The position numbers and the translations under genes were made by a program. The notes beneath the pieces are model-generated. The model did not search any database. It had not been told where the DNA came from and saw nothing but the letters and a program-made list of their open reading frames with translations. A stretch of 64,000 nucleotides of DNA from Streptomyces bottropensis ATCC 25435 (GTDB taxonomy: Bacteria > Actinomycetota > Actinomycetes > Streptomycetales > Streptomycetaceae), in assembly GCF_000383595.1 (NCBI RefSeq), contig NZ_KB911581.1, positions 186,001-250,000 on the forward strand, in the 5' to 3' direction. Positions 41,076-49,268 of the stretch are shown here, piece by piece. Each line of letters begins with the position of its first letter. Positions within the stretch are counted from its first letter, which is position 1.

Positions 41076-42734
41076 TCAGCGGACGACGCCGAGGCTGTCG
41101 ACGCGCTCGTTGACGCCGTTGCGGAGTTCGCCGAGCGTCGTGCCGGGCGGGGCCGTCTTCGGGGTGGAGGACGGCGGCTGGGTCTCGTCCGCGCAGGTGG
41201 TGCCGCGGGCCGGGACCGTCAGGTCGACGAGGTAGTCGATCACCGCGCTGGTCGCGCAGGCGCTGCGGCCGAAGGCGGTGTGGCCCTCGGCCTCGAACGT
41301 CACCAGCGCGGCGTTGTCGAGCTGGTGGGACAGCGCGACCGCGTGCCGGTAGGGGGTGTCCGGGTCACCGGTGGTACCGAGGACCAGGATCGGAGCCGAG
41401 CCCTTGGCCCGGAAGGAGCCGTCGTAGCGGCTGGCCTTCTCGGCGGGCCACTGGACGCACGCGGTGGCGTGCTGGTGGTCGTAGGTCGGCGGACCGAACG
41501 CCATGGCCGGGCCCAGCAGCGGCGCCGCGGCCGCGTTGGACTCGACGTTCCACTCCAGCTTGCGCAGGCTCTTGGGGTAGTCCTTGTCGACGCACTCGAC
41601 GACCACGTTCGGGCCGAGGAAGTCGAAGCTGGCCGGGGACGGCGGGCGCAGCAGGAACGAGGTGTTGTCCCGCAGCTGCGCCTTGCGCAGGGCCGCGCCG
41701 AGCGAGGGCCAGATGACCTTGCCCTCGTTGATGTTGAACATCAGCCGGTAGACCAGGGTGTAGCCGTTGGCCTTGCCGCCGCTCGCGGTGGTCACCGGGT
41801 TGGCGTCGAGGTCCTTCTTCAGCTGCTCGAACGCGGCGCGCGGGTCGCCGTCGCCGAAGCCGCAGACCGGCTGGTCGGAGGCGCACCAGTCGAGGAAGCG
41901 GCTCATCGAGCCGTCCAGCGCCAGGTACTGGTCGCGGTCGTAGGCGTAGGGCCGGTTGGCGTACTTGTACGGGTCGTACGCGCCGTCGAGCGTCAGCGCC
42001 CGCACCCGCTTCGGGAACATGGCGGCGTAGACGGTGCCGATGTACGAGCCGAACGAGCGGCCGTAGTACGTCAGTTGCTCCTCGCCGAGCGCCTGGCGCA
42101 GCAGGTCGATGTCGCGGGCGACGTACTCGGTGCCGACGTACGGCAGCAGCGGGCCCGAGTTGGTCTGGCAGGCCGCGTCGAACTCGGCGGCCTCGGTCAG
42201 CGCGGGACCGAACGCGTCCGGGCCGGGGACGCCCTTGGCGTCGGTGACGGCCTTGGTGTAGCGGGCGTCGTCGAAGCAGGTGAGCGCCGAGCTGCGGCCG
42301 ACACCGCGGACGTCGTAGCCGAAGACGTCGAACGACTCGCGCAGCTTGGCCGGGAGGCCCGCGTGGTTGTTGCGGACGTAGTCCACGCCGGAGTTGCCCG
42401 GACCGCCGGGCTGCATGAACAGCGTGCCCTTGCGCTTCGTCTGGTCGGCGGCCTTCTTGCGGACCACCGCGAGCGTGATCTTGGTGCCCTCCGGCGCCCG
42501 GTAGTCCAGCGGCACGTCCGCGTTGGCGCACTCGAAGCCGCCCTGGCAGTCGGACCAGGTCAGGGACGGGACGGGCGGCGGCGGCAGCTCCGCCGTGCGG
42601 GGCTTCTGCGTCGTGCTCCGCGCGGCCATCGCCTGCGTCGCCGTCCCCGTACCGGCGAGGACGAGGGCGGTCAGCGCGGCGCCGACGATTCTGAGACGCG
42701 TGAAACGTCTGGGTGCGTGGTGATACGTGGTCAT
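41076..42734 (-). CDS. secreted tripeptidyl-aminopeptidase-like alpha/beta hydrolase
   Basis: A 552-residue exported protein, ATG 42734 with AGGGGGAA upstream. Signal peptide: RIVGAALTALVLAGTGTATQAMA. The mature protein follows the Streptomyces tripeptidyl aminopeptidase (S33) plan: GTLFMQPGGPGNSG (oxyanion loop), YYGRSFGSYIG with nucleophile Ser227, a helical lid, then GTTGDPDTPY (Asp) and AEGHTAFGRS (His) in the C-terminal TAP-like part. It should trim tripeptides or short acyl groups from extracellular substrates. Confidence 0.9.
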   Translation of the reverse strand: MTTYHHAPRRFTRLRIVGAALTALVLAGTGTATQAMAARSTTQKPRTAELPPPPVPSLTWSDCQGGFECANADVPLDYRAPEGTKITLAVVRKKAADQTKRKGTLFMQPGGPGNSGVDYVRNNHAGLPAKLRESFDVFGYDVRGVGRSSALTCFDDARYTKAVTDAKGVPGPDAFGPALTEAAEFDAACQTNSGPLLPYVGTEYVARDIDLLRQALGEEQLTYYGRSFGSYIGTVYAAMFPKRVRALTLDGAYDPYKYANRPYAYDRDQYLALDGSMSRFLDWCASDQPVCGFGDGDPRAAFEQLKKDLDANPVTTASGGKANGYTLVYRLMFNINEGKVIWPSLGAALRKAQLRDNTSFLLRPPSPASFDFLGPNVVVECVDKDYPKSLRKLEWNVESNAAAAPLLGPAMAFGPPTYDHQHATACVQWPAEKASRYDGSFRAKGSAPILVLGTTGDPDTPYRHAVALSHQLDNAALVTFEAEGHTAFGRSACATSAVIDYLVDLTVPARGTTCADETQPPSSTPKTAPPGTTLGELRNGVNERVDSLGVVR

Positions 42735-42867
42735 GGGTGTGTTCCCCCTGAGCGGTAGAGACCCCAAGAACCCACTGGTCAAGGTGAGTTCGGGGATTGT
42801 CTAGCCGAAGAGACGGTAAAAAGGCCAGGGCGGTGCCGTTGTGGCCGAGTTTCCACGCCATCTTTCC

Positions 42868-42889
42868 ACTACCCGACGGTAGTTACCGT
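42868..42889. promoter_or_regulatory. overlapping inverted repeats between two divergent secreted-protein genes
   Basis: ACTACC-CGAC-GGTAGT (42868-42883) overlaps ACGGTA-GT-TACCGT (42876-42889). Both are perfect. The nested design suggests an operator with two dimer positions in the 252-bp divergent region. Confidence 0.45.
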
Positions 42890-42986
42890 CCCCGATCACC
42901 ACTTCGTAACCTGGGGCCCTCCCCGGCCGACGGTCTCCCGCGCGAGGCCCGGCCGGACCCCCCACCAGCACGAAGGATCCGCGCAC

Positions 42987-43493
42987 GTGTCGATCAAGAA
43001 CAGCCGTCTCAGGTTCGCCCTCCTCGCCGTGGCCGTGGCCGCCGCCGGTCTCGCCCTGGCGGGCCCCGCCGCGGCCGCCGCACCGCACGCCGCCCCGGCC
43101 ACCGTGTCCACGGCCCCGCGGGCGTCCGCCCTGCCCGCCGACTTCGTCGAGCTCGCCGCAGTCCCGCTCACCGCGGACGGCGCGAGCCACGAGGTCACCC
43201 TCACCTACCGCAACGACTCGGCCGCGGACCGGACCGTGGCCCCGCAGCTCCTGCTGGAGTCCCCGGACGCCGGCCCGTTCCTCGACCCGGCGGACGTCGA
43301 GGTCGAACGCCGCACCGCCGGAGGCTGCTGGAAGGCTGTCGCCCTCGGCAGCCAGACCGGCACCCTCTTCACCGACCTGACCACCGCGCGGCGCACCCTG
43401 CCGGCCGGCGCCACCCTCACCGAGGTCTACCGCGTCACCGTCACCGACCCGGCGGCCGAGGGCACGGTCCACCCGAGGATCGCCCTCTACTGA
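42987..43493 (+). CDS. small exported hypothetical protein
   Basis: A 168-residue protein, GTG 42987 with AAGGA nine bases upstream. The signal peptide (RFALLAVAVAAAGLALAGPAAAAA) is followed by a beta-sandwich-like domain, FVELAAVPLTADGASHEVTLTYRNDSAADRTVAPQLLLES. This resembles surface or COG1470-like adhesion folds, but no named family is certain. Only one Cys is seen. Confidence 0.65.
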   Translation: MSIKNSRLRFALLAVAVAAAGLALAGPAAAAAPHAAPATVSTAPRASALPADFVELAAVPLTADGASHEVTLTYRNDSAADRTVAPQLLLESPDAGPFLDPADVEVERRTAGGCWKAVALGSQTGTLFTDLTTARRTLPAGATLTEVYRVTVTDPAAEGTVHPRIALY

Positions 43494-43524
43494 CCATCCG
43501 CCGCACCGCCCGCCGGACAGGCAC

Positions 43525-43561
43525 AGGGCCGGGCCCAGCTCCTCGGAGCGGGCCCGGCCCT
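43525..43561 (+). terminator. strong hairpin after the exported protein gene
   Basis: AGGGCCGGGCCC (43525-43536) with GGGCCCGGCCCT (43550-43561), extended inward by GCTCC/GGAGC, followed by TTTCCC. Confidence 0.85.
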
Positions 43562-43720
43562 TTCCCGTGCGGCCGGACGGAACGCGCCCGGACTCCTCCT
43601 GCCGCCCCTGGGGCGGTACGCCCAGCCCGTAGCCGGGGCGCGGCCGGCACCGGCCGACGCGAAGGCGGCGTGACGGGGGTCACACGCGGGCCTGTCACAT
43701 CCGGCCCGCCCCGGCCCGTC

Positions 43721-43751
43721 CTTGTGTTGTCACCACTGACGACGACACAAG
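43721..43751 (+). promoter_or_regulatory. inverted repeat reaching into the ribosome site of the AhpD-like gene
   Basis: CTTGTGTTGTC (43721-43731) and GACGACACAAG (43741-43751) match at 10 of 11 positions around a 9-base loop. The right arm includes the first bases of AAGGAG, so an RNA hairpin would hide the ribosome site. As DNA it could be a redox-regulator operator. Confidence 0.5.
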
Positions 43752-43760
43752 GAGCCCGCC

Positions 43761-44234
43761 ATGGAAGCACGTCTGAACCTGCTCGCCAGCCCTGTCGCCG
43801 GCAAGCTCGTCAAGCACCTCGTCGCGGCGAGCAAGGCCGTCGACGACACGGGGCTGCCGGTCACCACCCAGGAACTGGTGAGGATCCGCGCCAGCCAGAT
43901 CAACGGCTGCGGGTACTGCCTCGACATGCACACCAAGGAGGCCGAGCACGCCGGGGAGACCGCCCAGCGGCTGCACCTGGTCGCCACCTGGCGGGAGGCC
44001 AAGGTCTTCACCGAGGCCGAGCGTGCCGCGCTGGAGCTGGCCGAGCAGGGCACCCGCATCGCCGACGCGGCCGGCGGCGTCCCCGACGAGGTCTGGGAGA
44101 ACGCGGCCAAGCACTTCGACGAGGACCAGCTCATCGCCCTGGTGGCGCTCATCGCCCTCATCAACACCTTCAACCGGCTGAACGTCATGGTGCGGCAGCC
44201 GGCGGGCGACTACCAGGTCGGCATGTTCGGCTGA
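43761..44234 (+). CDS. AhpD-like carboxymuconolactone decarboxylase family protein
   Basis: A 157-residue protein, ATG 43761 with AAGGAG seven bases upstream. The core NGCGYCLDMHTKEA holds the CxxC pair Cys50/Cys53 and His57 of AhpD-type alkylhydroperoxidases, preceded by ELVRIRASQI. These proteins reduce peroxides through the two Cys or act as decarboxylases. The single gene and the upstream repeat suggest stress-induced expression. Confidence 0.85.
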   Translation: MEARLNLLASPVAGKLVKHLVAASKAVDDTGLPVTTQELVRIRASQINGCGYCLDMHTKEAEHAGETAQRLHLVATWREAKVFTEAERAALELAEQGTRIADAAGGVPDEVWENAAKHFDEDQLIALVALIALINTFNRLNVMVRQPAGDYQVGMFG

Positions 44235-44252
44235 CCTGGGGGCGCGGTCGCG

Positions 44253-44603
44253 TCAGGTCCCGTCCCGCTGGGCGAACTGCAGCGAGAGGGCGCGCAGGAC
44301 GTCGGCGGTCGTCATGTCGGCCCGTCCCTCGTCGTGCACCTCGGCGAGGTGGACGAAGGCGTAGGAGAAACAGTTGACGAGGCCCACGATCGCCGGGCCC
44401 AGGGCATCCGTGATGATGGCCGTGGCCTCCTGGGCGCTCGCGTCGGCGGGCAGCCTGATCACGGGCAGGGTCTCCGTGAGCAACGCGGAGACCGCCCCCG
44501 TCAACGCCACCTCGTCCCCGGGATGCTCGCGGACCTGCCGCCGCATCTCGATCGCCTCGGTGAGGATGCCCACGACTCGCCGCATGATCTCGGATTGCTC
44601 CAC
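44253..44603 (-). CDS. hypothetical helical protein
   Basis: A 116-residue protein with GTG 44603. TAGGCT (44617-44612) lies 8 bases upstream with no ribosome site, so the mRNA may be nearly leaderless. The protein is all-helical (MRRVVGILTEAIEMRRQVREHPGDEVALTGAVSALL) with no known motif. It is followed by the GntR gene in a small locus but read from its own promoter. Confidence 0.55.
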   Translation of the reverse strand: MEQSEIMRRVVGILTEAIEMRRQVREHPGDEVALTGAVSALLTETLPVIRLPADASAQEATAIITDALGPAIVGLVNCFSYAFVHLAEVHDEGRADMTTADVLRALSLQFAQRDGT

Positions 44604-44645
44604 GGGGGGGGAGCCTAGGGCCAACTCCCCCTGAGTACGCGACCT

Positions 44646-44672
44646 GGGGCGGACCCGCTTCGGGTCCGCCCC
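44646..44672 (-). terminator. hairpin after the GntR regulator gene
   Basis: GGGGCGGACCCG (44646-44657) pairs perfectly with CGGGTCCGCCCC (44661-44672), 3-base loop, 26 bases past the GntR stop. Confidence 0.8.
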
Positions 44673-44697
44673 CTCAACATGCCTGCGCACGGCCTTT

Positions 44698-44991
44698 TCA
44701 GGCGTTCGGTTCGCTCTCTTCGGACGCTTCGCCGACCGGCTGCTCGGCCTGTACGAACGTGCCCTTGATGGGGACCGTGATGACTAGTCCTTGATCGCGG
44801 AGTTCGCGGACGGCTCGCCGAATCGTGTTGACGGCGACGCCGTACTGCTCGGCGAGATCGCGCTCAGCGGCAAGGCGTGCTCCCACGGGCAAGCGGCCCG
44901 TGCGGATCTGCTCGGCGATGTGGTGCACCACCTGGAGATACACGTAGATGTGGCTCGTCGGGTCGGGGCTCCACTCGCGATCGTTAGCCAT
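44698..44991 (-). CDS. short GntR-family regulator (DNA-binding domain only)
   Basis: A 97-residue protein, ATG 44991. It is a bare winged helix of the GntR type: YLQVVHHIAEQIRTGRLPVGARLAAERDLAEQYGVAVNTIRRAVRELRDQGLVITVPIKGTFV, with only a short acidic tail and no effector domain. Such short forms are common in Streptomyces next to small hypothetical gene pairs like 45163/45519. The mRNA is probably leaderless (TAGCGT six bases before the ATG). Confidence 0.88.
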   Translation of the reverse strand: MANDREWSPDPTSHIYVYLQVVHHIAEQIRTGRLPVGARLAAERDLAEQYGVAVNTIRRAVRELRDQGLVITVPIKGTFVQAEQPVGEASEESEPNA

Positions 44992-44997
44992 AGCTGC

Positions 44998-45071
44998 ACG
45001 CTAAGGCGACTGGTAGCAGCGCACCACATGAGGGAACGTCCGCATGCAACCCCATGCTTCCGGTTGCTACC
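44998..45071. promoter_or_regulatory. control region between GntR and the small gene pair
   Basis: TAGCGT (45003-44998, - strand) is the GntR -10 box. GGTAGCA at 45012-45018 and its inverse TGCTACC at 45065-45071 bracket the region. CTAAGGC occurs at 45001 and again at 45081. These are candidates for GntR binding. Confidence 0.45.
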
Positions 45072-45162
45072 TATCGCGTCCTAAGGCAAAGTGGTCACGA
45101 AGGACCCCGGCGAGGTGGCTAGACCTCCCGGGGCACGGCCCACGCTTACAAGGAGCGTCGAC

Positions 45163-45519
45163 ATGACCGACCTTATCCCCCGCGCCCTCCAATGGCTGCG
45201 CCTCCTCTTCGCCCCCGGCCCTGGCAAACGGCGCCTCCCCCGCCACCGCCCCTACCTCTGCCTGCACGTCACCGCCGTACGCCACCTCTCCACCCCCGCA
45301 CCGGCGCCCGCGTCCTCCGGCCTCCCCCGTCACCGCTCCCCGTACGGCGTCCACGCCCCCATCGACGGCGCGGCCTCTCCTCTCGTCCGCCCCTACCTCG
45401 CCGCCCATGAAGAAGAGGCCGCCCTCCGGCAGCGCCGCCGTCTCGCGCTCGTCCTGGCCGCGGACTTCGGGGTCGACCTCGACCAGCACCTGGTCGGCGT
45501 ACAGAAGGTGGCGGTCTGA
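45163..45519 (+). CDS. hypothetical protein, first of a coupled pair
   Basis: A 118-residue protein, ATG 45163 with AAGGAG seven bases upstream. The N-terminal half is Pro/Arg/His-rich and probably disordered. The C-terminal part is a charged helix (AAHEEEAALRQRRRLALVLAADFGVDLDQHLVG). Its TGA overlaps the ATG of the next gene, so the two are translated together. Not recognised. Confidence 0.65.
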   Translation: MTDLIPRALQWLRLLFAPGPGKRRLPRHRPYLCLHVTAVRHLSTPAPAPASSGLPRHRSPYGVHAPIDGAASPLVRPYLAAHEEEAALRQRRRLALVLAADFGVDLDQHLVGVQKVAV

Positions 45520-45902
45520 TGGAACACCTCGACGGCACACCCGTACCCGGCCGCGCGTCCGCGCCCCGACTCCTGCCCTGGCCGTCCCCGGAGGGCAAAC
45601 CCTCCTACGTGGTGACGGACCACCACGGCGGCTACCTCTCCCGCCTCGCCGACGACCTGGAGGCCACCCAGCTCGCCACCGGCACCGACGTACTCGGCCT
45701 CGCCCGCGTGGTGCTGGACGACCCCACCTCGCCGTACACCGAGGTCCGCTACGCCGGCATCCGTCTCGCCGAGTGCCTTACCGATGCCCTGCGCGTCGCC
45801 GAGTCCCGGGGGCTGCGCCTGCCCACGCCGGACTTCGAGGACGACGAAGGCGCGGAAGCGGCCGAAGTGACCGCGCTGCCCGGCGTCTTCGGAAGTGAGT
45901 AA
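45519..45902 (+). CDS. hypothetical protein, second of a coupled pair
   Basis: A 127-residue acidic protein starting one base inside the previous stop (TGATG). It is mostly helical (YLSRLADDLEATQLATGTDVLGLARVVL, RYAGIRLAECLTDALRVAESRGL) and ends with an acidic tail. No catalytic motif. The co-translation and the divergent GntR gene suggest one regulated unit. Confidence 0.7.
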   Translation: MEHLDGTPVPGRASAPRLLPWPSPEGKPSYVVTDHHGGYLSRLADDLEATQLATGTDVLGLARVVLDDPTSPYTEVRYAGIRLAECLTDALRVAESRGLRLPTPDFEDDEGAEAAEVTALPGVFGSE

Positions 45903-45904
45903 GC

Positions 45905-45938
45905 CGCCCCCGTCGGAGATTGATCCGGTGGGGGCGGG
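45905..45938 (+). terminator. hairpin after the coupled pair
   Basis: CCGCCCCC (45905-45912) pairs with GGGGGCGG (45931-45938), with an inner CGG/CCG. Confidence 0.65.
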
Positions 45939-45969
45939 TGAGACATGGCCGCTGCTCTGCCGGCCTTCC

Positions 45970-47070
45970 CTACCCCCCTGCGCTCCTGGCGCCGGCGGCA
46001 GCGGTGCTGTTCGAGGGGGCGCACTCACGTGGCCGGCACGGCGATGCGTCGTTCGGAGCCGCCCCCTCCCCCCGCCCCGGATAGAACTGCGCGTACCACC
46101 GCCGCAGCGCCCTGATCCCCTTCTCGTGCGGCAGCAGCACCGGCCGGGCCTGGTGGATCTTGTGGTCCCAGATCCGGACCTCCTCCCGCACCTCACCCAG
46201 CGCCTCGGCCCGGAAGACGAGCTTGAACAGGGGGGTGAGGAAGGGGAGCCGGGCCGGCTTGCGGAGGTAGTACAGCATCCGCAGCTCGCTCGTGCGGTCG
46301 TCGACGGGCGTGCTGAGCGCGACGGCCGTCACCGACAGCACCGGCCCGTGGGCCCGCACGACCATCACCCCCGGCCCGTACATGTACGCATCGAACGTGT
46401 TGTCGATGTTCCAGCCGAACACCCGCCTGTTGATGGTCCCCCGCGCCTCCGCGAACGGCCCGTCCTCACGCCACTCCTGGACCGGCGGCTCGCTCTGCCC
46501 GTGGATGAAGTGGAAATGGGACTCGTCGACGATGTTCTCGCGCATCTCCTGGACATGGATCCGCGCCCGGCAGACGTCGTCGATCGGCGAGGCGAAGTCC
46601 CGTGACCCCGTCTCCCCGATCTCCGGCACCTCCCATGTCGGCTCGCCCGGCCCGGCGTACACGAACACGAGCCCGCTGTGCTCCCGTACCGGAAACCCGC
46701 CGATCGACACCTTGGGCGTCCGCGCGGCGAACGGCGCCTCCACGCACCGCCCGTCCGTCCCGAACCGCCAGCCGTGGAACGGGCACTCCACCGCCCCGTC
46801 CACGACCTTCCCGCCGACGCCCAGGTGCGCGCCGTAGTGCGGACAGTGCGCGTCCCGCACGGCCGCCCGCCCGTCCGCCCCCCGGAACGCGATCAGCGCC
46901 CGCCCGAAGTAGTGCAGGCTGACGACCTTCCCCGTCCGCAGCTCCCCGCTGCGCAGCACGGCGTACCACCCGTGCGGCACGCTCGGCATCGGATACTCGT
47001 CGGCGCGTGGATCACGGGGCAGCGTGGTCGGATCAAGGGCCCGGCTGTCATGACTCCGCCAAAATCGCAT
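45970..47070 (-). CDS. Rieske [2Fe-2S] oxygenase (KshA / Neverland-like)
   Basis: A 366-residue protein. ATG 47070 (MRFWRSHDSR) sits 7 bases after a TAGCAT box and is preferred over the in-frame ATG 47094. The N-terminal Rieske domain has CPH and CPFH (Cys76, His78, Cys96, His99). The catalytic domain has NIVDESHFHFIHG, with Asp182, His185 and His190 as likely mononuclear-iron site residues. Relatives hydroxylate steroids or desaturate sterols (3-ketosteroid 9-alpha-hydroxylase, cholesterol 7-desaturase). A reductase partner is not encoded nearby. Confidence 0.88.
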   Translation of the reverse strand: MRFWRSHDSRALDPTTLPRDPRADEYPMPSVPHGWYAVLRSGELRTGKVVSLHYFGRALIAFRGADGRAAVRDAHCPHYGAHLGVGGKVVDGAVECPFHGWRFGTDGRCVEAPFAARTPKVSIGGFPVREHSGLVFVYAGPGEPTWEVPEIGETGSRDFASPIDDVCRARIHVQEMRENIVDESHFHFIHGQSEPPVQEWREDGPFAEARGTINRRVFGWNIDNTFDAYMYGPGVMVVRAHGPVLSVTAVALSTPVDDRTSELRMLYYLRKPARLPFLTPLFKLVFRAEALGEVREEVRIWDHKIHQARPVLLPHEKGIRALRRWYAQFYPGRGEGAAPNDASPCRPRECAPSNSTAAAGARSAGG

Positions 47071-47077
47071 GAGATCG

Positions 47078-47083
47078 ATGCTA
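47078..47083 (-). promoter_or_regulatory. -10 box of the Rieske oxygenase gene
   Basis: TAGCAT on the - strand, 7 bases before the ATG, no ribosome site between. Likely leaderless. Confidence 0.45.
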
Positions 47084-47164
47084 ACGGCGACCATGAACCA
47101 CGACCCCGAACTCGCGCCACCCAAAGGGAAGTTGGCGTTGACGCACACGGCCCGCACGCTCCGC

Positions 47165-47200
47165 TACGACTACGACTACGACTACGACTACGACTACGAC
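47165..47200. repeat. six copies of TACGAC at the 3' end of the serine hydrolase gene
   Basis: Perfect (TACGAC)6. On the - strand this reads TCG-TAG repeatedly, and the hydrolase gene's stop (47194-47196) is the first TAG. The remaining copies provide a row of in-frame backup stops. Confidence 0.9.
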
Positions 47201-48384
47201 GGCGGCCCGTACGCCGCGACCATCACAGCGAGGGCAACCCTGCTCACGTCCCGACCCTTGGCGTCCGTGGAGTTGACACTGTGGACGAGCGTGCGGGAGC
47301 CGTCGCGGGTGGAGGCGATGGCCGCGTTGTAGCCCCAGCGGCCGCCCGTCTTGCCCCACACCTCACGCCCGCCGAGCACCTTCCTGGCCAGCCCGACGGC
47401 GTACTCGGCCGGCTTGCCGCCCGGGAAGGCGGTCACCTTCGGCACCGTGAACATCTCCTCCAGCAGCGGCCCGCGCGGCACGATCCGCCCCCCGAACAGC
47501 GCCTGGGTGAAGCGCTCCAGATCCGCCGTGGTCGAGACGATGTCGCCGGCCGCCCAGGTGTCCGTCACCCCCCACACGCTCACGTCCCGCAACCCGGTCG
47601 TCCCGTCGTCCAGCGTCATCCGCTGGTACCCGTGGTTGTGCGGGCCGACGATCCGCGGGTCGGCGCCCGGGAGGTAGGTGTCGCGCAGCCCCAGCGGCCT
47701 CAGCACCCGCCGGGTGACCTGCCGCTCGTAGGAGTCCCCGGTCACCCGCTCCACCAGCAGCCCGGCGATCGTGTAGCCGATGTTGAGGTAGTGCTGCCGC
47801 TCACCCGGCGCGAACTCCCGCTCCTTCGCCGTGGCCGACCGCACCATCGCCTCCGGGTCGTGGACGCGGAAACGGTTCGCGTACCACTCCTCGACCGTCG
47901 TCCCCGGGAAGTCGGCCGCCGGGATGCCGTGCGTGTGATCGAGCAACTGCCGGACCGTGACCCCGCCGTACGACGCCGGAATCAGCTCCGGCAGATACGC
48001 GCGGACGCTCCGGTCGAGGTCGACCTTCCCCTCGGCGGCCAGCTGCAGCACCACGGCCGCCGTGAACACCTTGGTCACGGACCCCACCCGGAAGCGGGCG
48101 TGCGGATCGGCAGCGCGGCCGGTCGTCAGGTCGTGCACCCCCGAACTGCCCCGCCACACCCCGTCGGTGCCCCCGACGCGTACGAGCGCGGCGGTGGCGT
48201 CGGCGGCGGGCAGTCCGGCGACGGCGGCCTTCAGGGCGGCGGCCGTCACCGGGTCCGTCCGCGACGGCACGGTCACGGCCCCGGCGCCGCCCGACGAGGA
48301 GGCGGTGGCCGGCAGGGCCGCCGGGCCCGTCACCACCCCGAGGACGAAGACGGCGGCGAGCAGCGAACGCGTGGCGCGCTTCAT
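47194..48384 (-). CDS. secreted serine hydrolase, D-alanyl-D-alanine carboxypeptidase-like
   Basis: A 396-residue protein, ATG 48384 with GGAG eight bases upstream. Signal peptide: ATRSLLAAVFVLGVVTGPAALPATA. Motifs: SVTK (Ser102, Lys105), YLN in RQHYLNIGYT, and KTGG in WGKTGGRWG. Unlike the serine hydrolase at 2137-3546, this one keeps the KTG box, so a true DD-peptidase is more likely. It acts outside the membrane on peptidoglycan-like peptides. The gene ends inside a TACGAC repeat. Confidence 0.9.
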   Translation of the reverse strand: MKRATRSLLAAVFVLGVVTGPAALPATASSSGGAGAVTVPSRTDPVTAAALKAAVAGLPAADATAALVRVGGTDGVWRGSSGVHDLTTGRAADPHARFRVGSVTKVFTAAVVLQLAAEGKVDLDRSVRAYLPELIPASYGGVTVRQLLDHTHGIPAADFPGTTVEEWYANRFRVHDPEAMVRSATAKEREFAPGERQHYLNIGYTIAGLLVERVTGDSYERQVTRRVLRPLGLRDTYLPGADPRIVGPHNHGYQRMTLDDGTTGLRDVSVWGVTDTWAAGDIVSTTADLERFTQALFGGRIVPRGPLLEEMFTVPKVTAFPGGKPAEYAVGLARKVLGGREVWGKTGGRWGYNAAIASTRDGSRTLVHSVNSTDAKGRDVSRVALAVMVAAYGPPS

Positions 48385-48464
48385 GGTCAACTCCGTTGAT
48401 GTGAGCCGGTGTTCGCGACCCTGCGGCGGGTCGCTCTCGACGGCTCCATCCTGCTGACCGGCGG

Positions 48465-48491
48465 CCCCGGCGCGGATCGCCCGCGCCGGGG
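48465..48491 (-). terminator. hairpin after the response regulator gene
   Basis: CCCCGGCGCG (48465-48474) pairs with CGCGCCGGGG (48482-48491), 7-base loop, 22 bases past the stop. Confidence 0.75.
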
Positions 48492-48512
48492 GTCTTCGGG
48501 GGCCGCGTCCGG

Positions 48513-49268
48513 TCACTTCCTCGCCGACGTGGGGGAGGAACCGGGCCGGAGGACTCCCCCGGGCGGGGGACCCGCGACCGGGGCGCGCGCGTCCCCCGCC
48601 GCGATCAGGCCCGTCTCGTAGGCGCAGATCACCGCCTGGATGCGGTCCCGCAGCCCGAGCTTGGCGAGCACGTTGCCGACATGCGTCTTGACCGTGTGGT
48701 CGCTGACGACCAGCTCGGCTGCGATCTCGGCGTTCGACAGCCCCCGCGCCAGCAGCAACAGCGTCTCGCGCTCCCGCCCGGTCAGCACGTCGAGCCGGGG
48801 GTCGGGCCGCGCGGCCCGGGCGGCGGCCGGCCGTGTGTACTGCTCCACCAGCCGCCGCGCCACGGACGGCGCGAGCAGCGAGTCCCCCCGCGCCACGACC
48901 CGTACGGCGTGCACGAGGTCGTCGCGCCGGACGTCCTTCAGCAGGAACCCGCTCGCCCCCGCGTGCAGCGCCTCGTACACGTACTCGTCGGTGTCGAAGG
49001 TCGTCAGCATCACGACCCGGCAGCCACCGTCCCCGCCGCCCGCGCCCCCGCTCTCCTTGATCGCCCGGCAGGCCTCGATCCCGTCCGTCCGGGGCATCCG
49101 GACGTCGAGCAGTGCCACGTCGGCGCGGTGCCGCCGCACCGCCTCGACCGCCGCAGCCCCGTCGCCCACCTCGGCCACCACCTCGATGTCCGGCTGGACG
49201 TCGAGGATCAGCGCGAAGCCGCTGCGCACCAGCTCCTGGTCGTCGGCCACGACCACCCGGATCGTCAA
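48513..49268 (-). CDS. NarL/LuxR-family response regulator
   Basis: A 251-residue protein, ATG 49268. The receiver domain has DD at residues 9-10, the phospho-acceptor Asp55 (ALLDVRMP), and a conserved Lys in LLKDVRR. The C-terminal LuxR helix-turn-helix reads LTGRERETLLLLARGLSNAEIAAELVVSDHTVKTHVGNVLAKL. Its ATG overlaps the last four bases of the kinase gene (ATGA), so it is translationally coupled to its sensor. Confidence 0.95.
   Translation of the reverse strand: MTIRVVVADDQELVRSGFALILDVQPDIEVVAEVGDGAAAVEAVRRHRADVALLDVRMPRTDGIEACRAIKESGGAGGGDGGCRVVMLTTFDTDEYVYEALHAGASGFLLKDVRRDDLVHAVRVVARGDSLLAPSVARRLVEQYTRPAAARAARPDPRLDVLTGRERETLLLLARGLSNAEIAAELVVSDHTVKTHVGNVLAKLGLRDRIQAVICAYETGLIAAGDARAPVAGPPPGGVLRPGSSPTSARK

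Noticed and set aside
47069..47332. A + strand frame of 87 codons with a Tyr-Asp repeat.
   Set aside because: No good ribosome site. It runs antisense into the serine hydrolase gene, and the repeat is explained by TACGAC copies.
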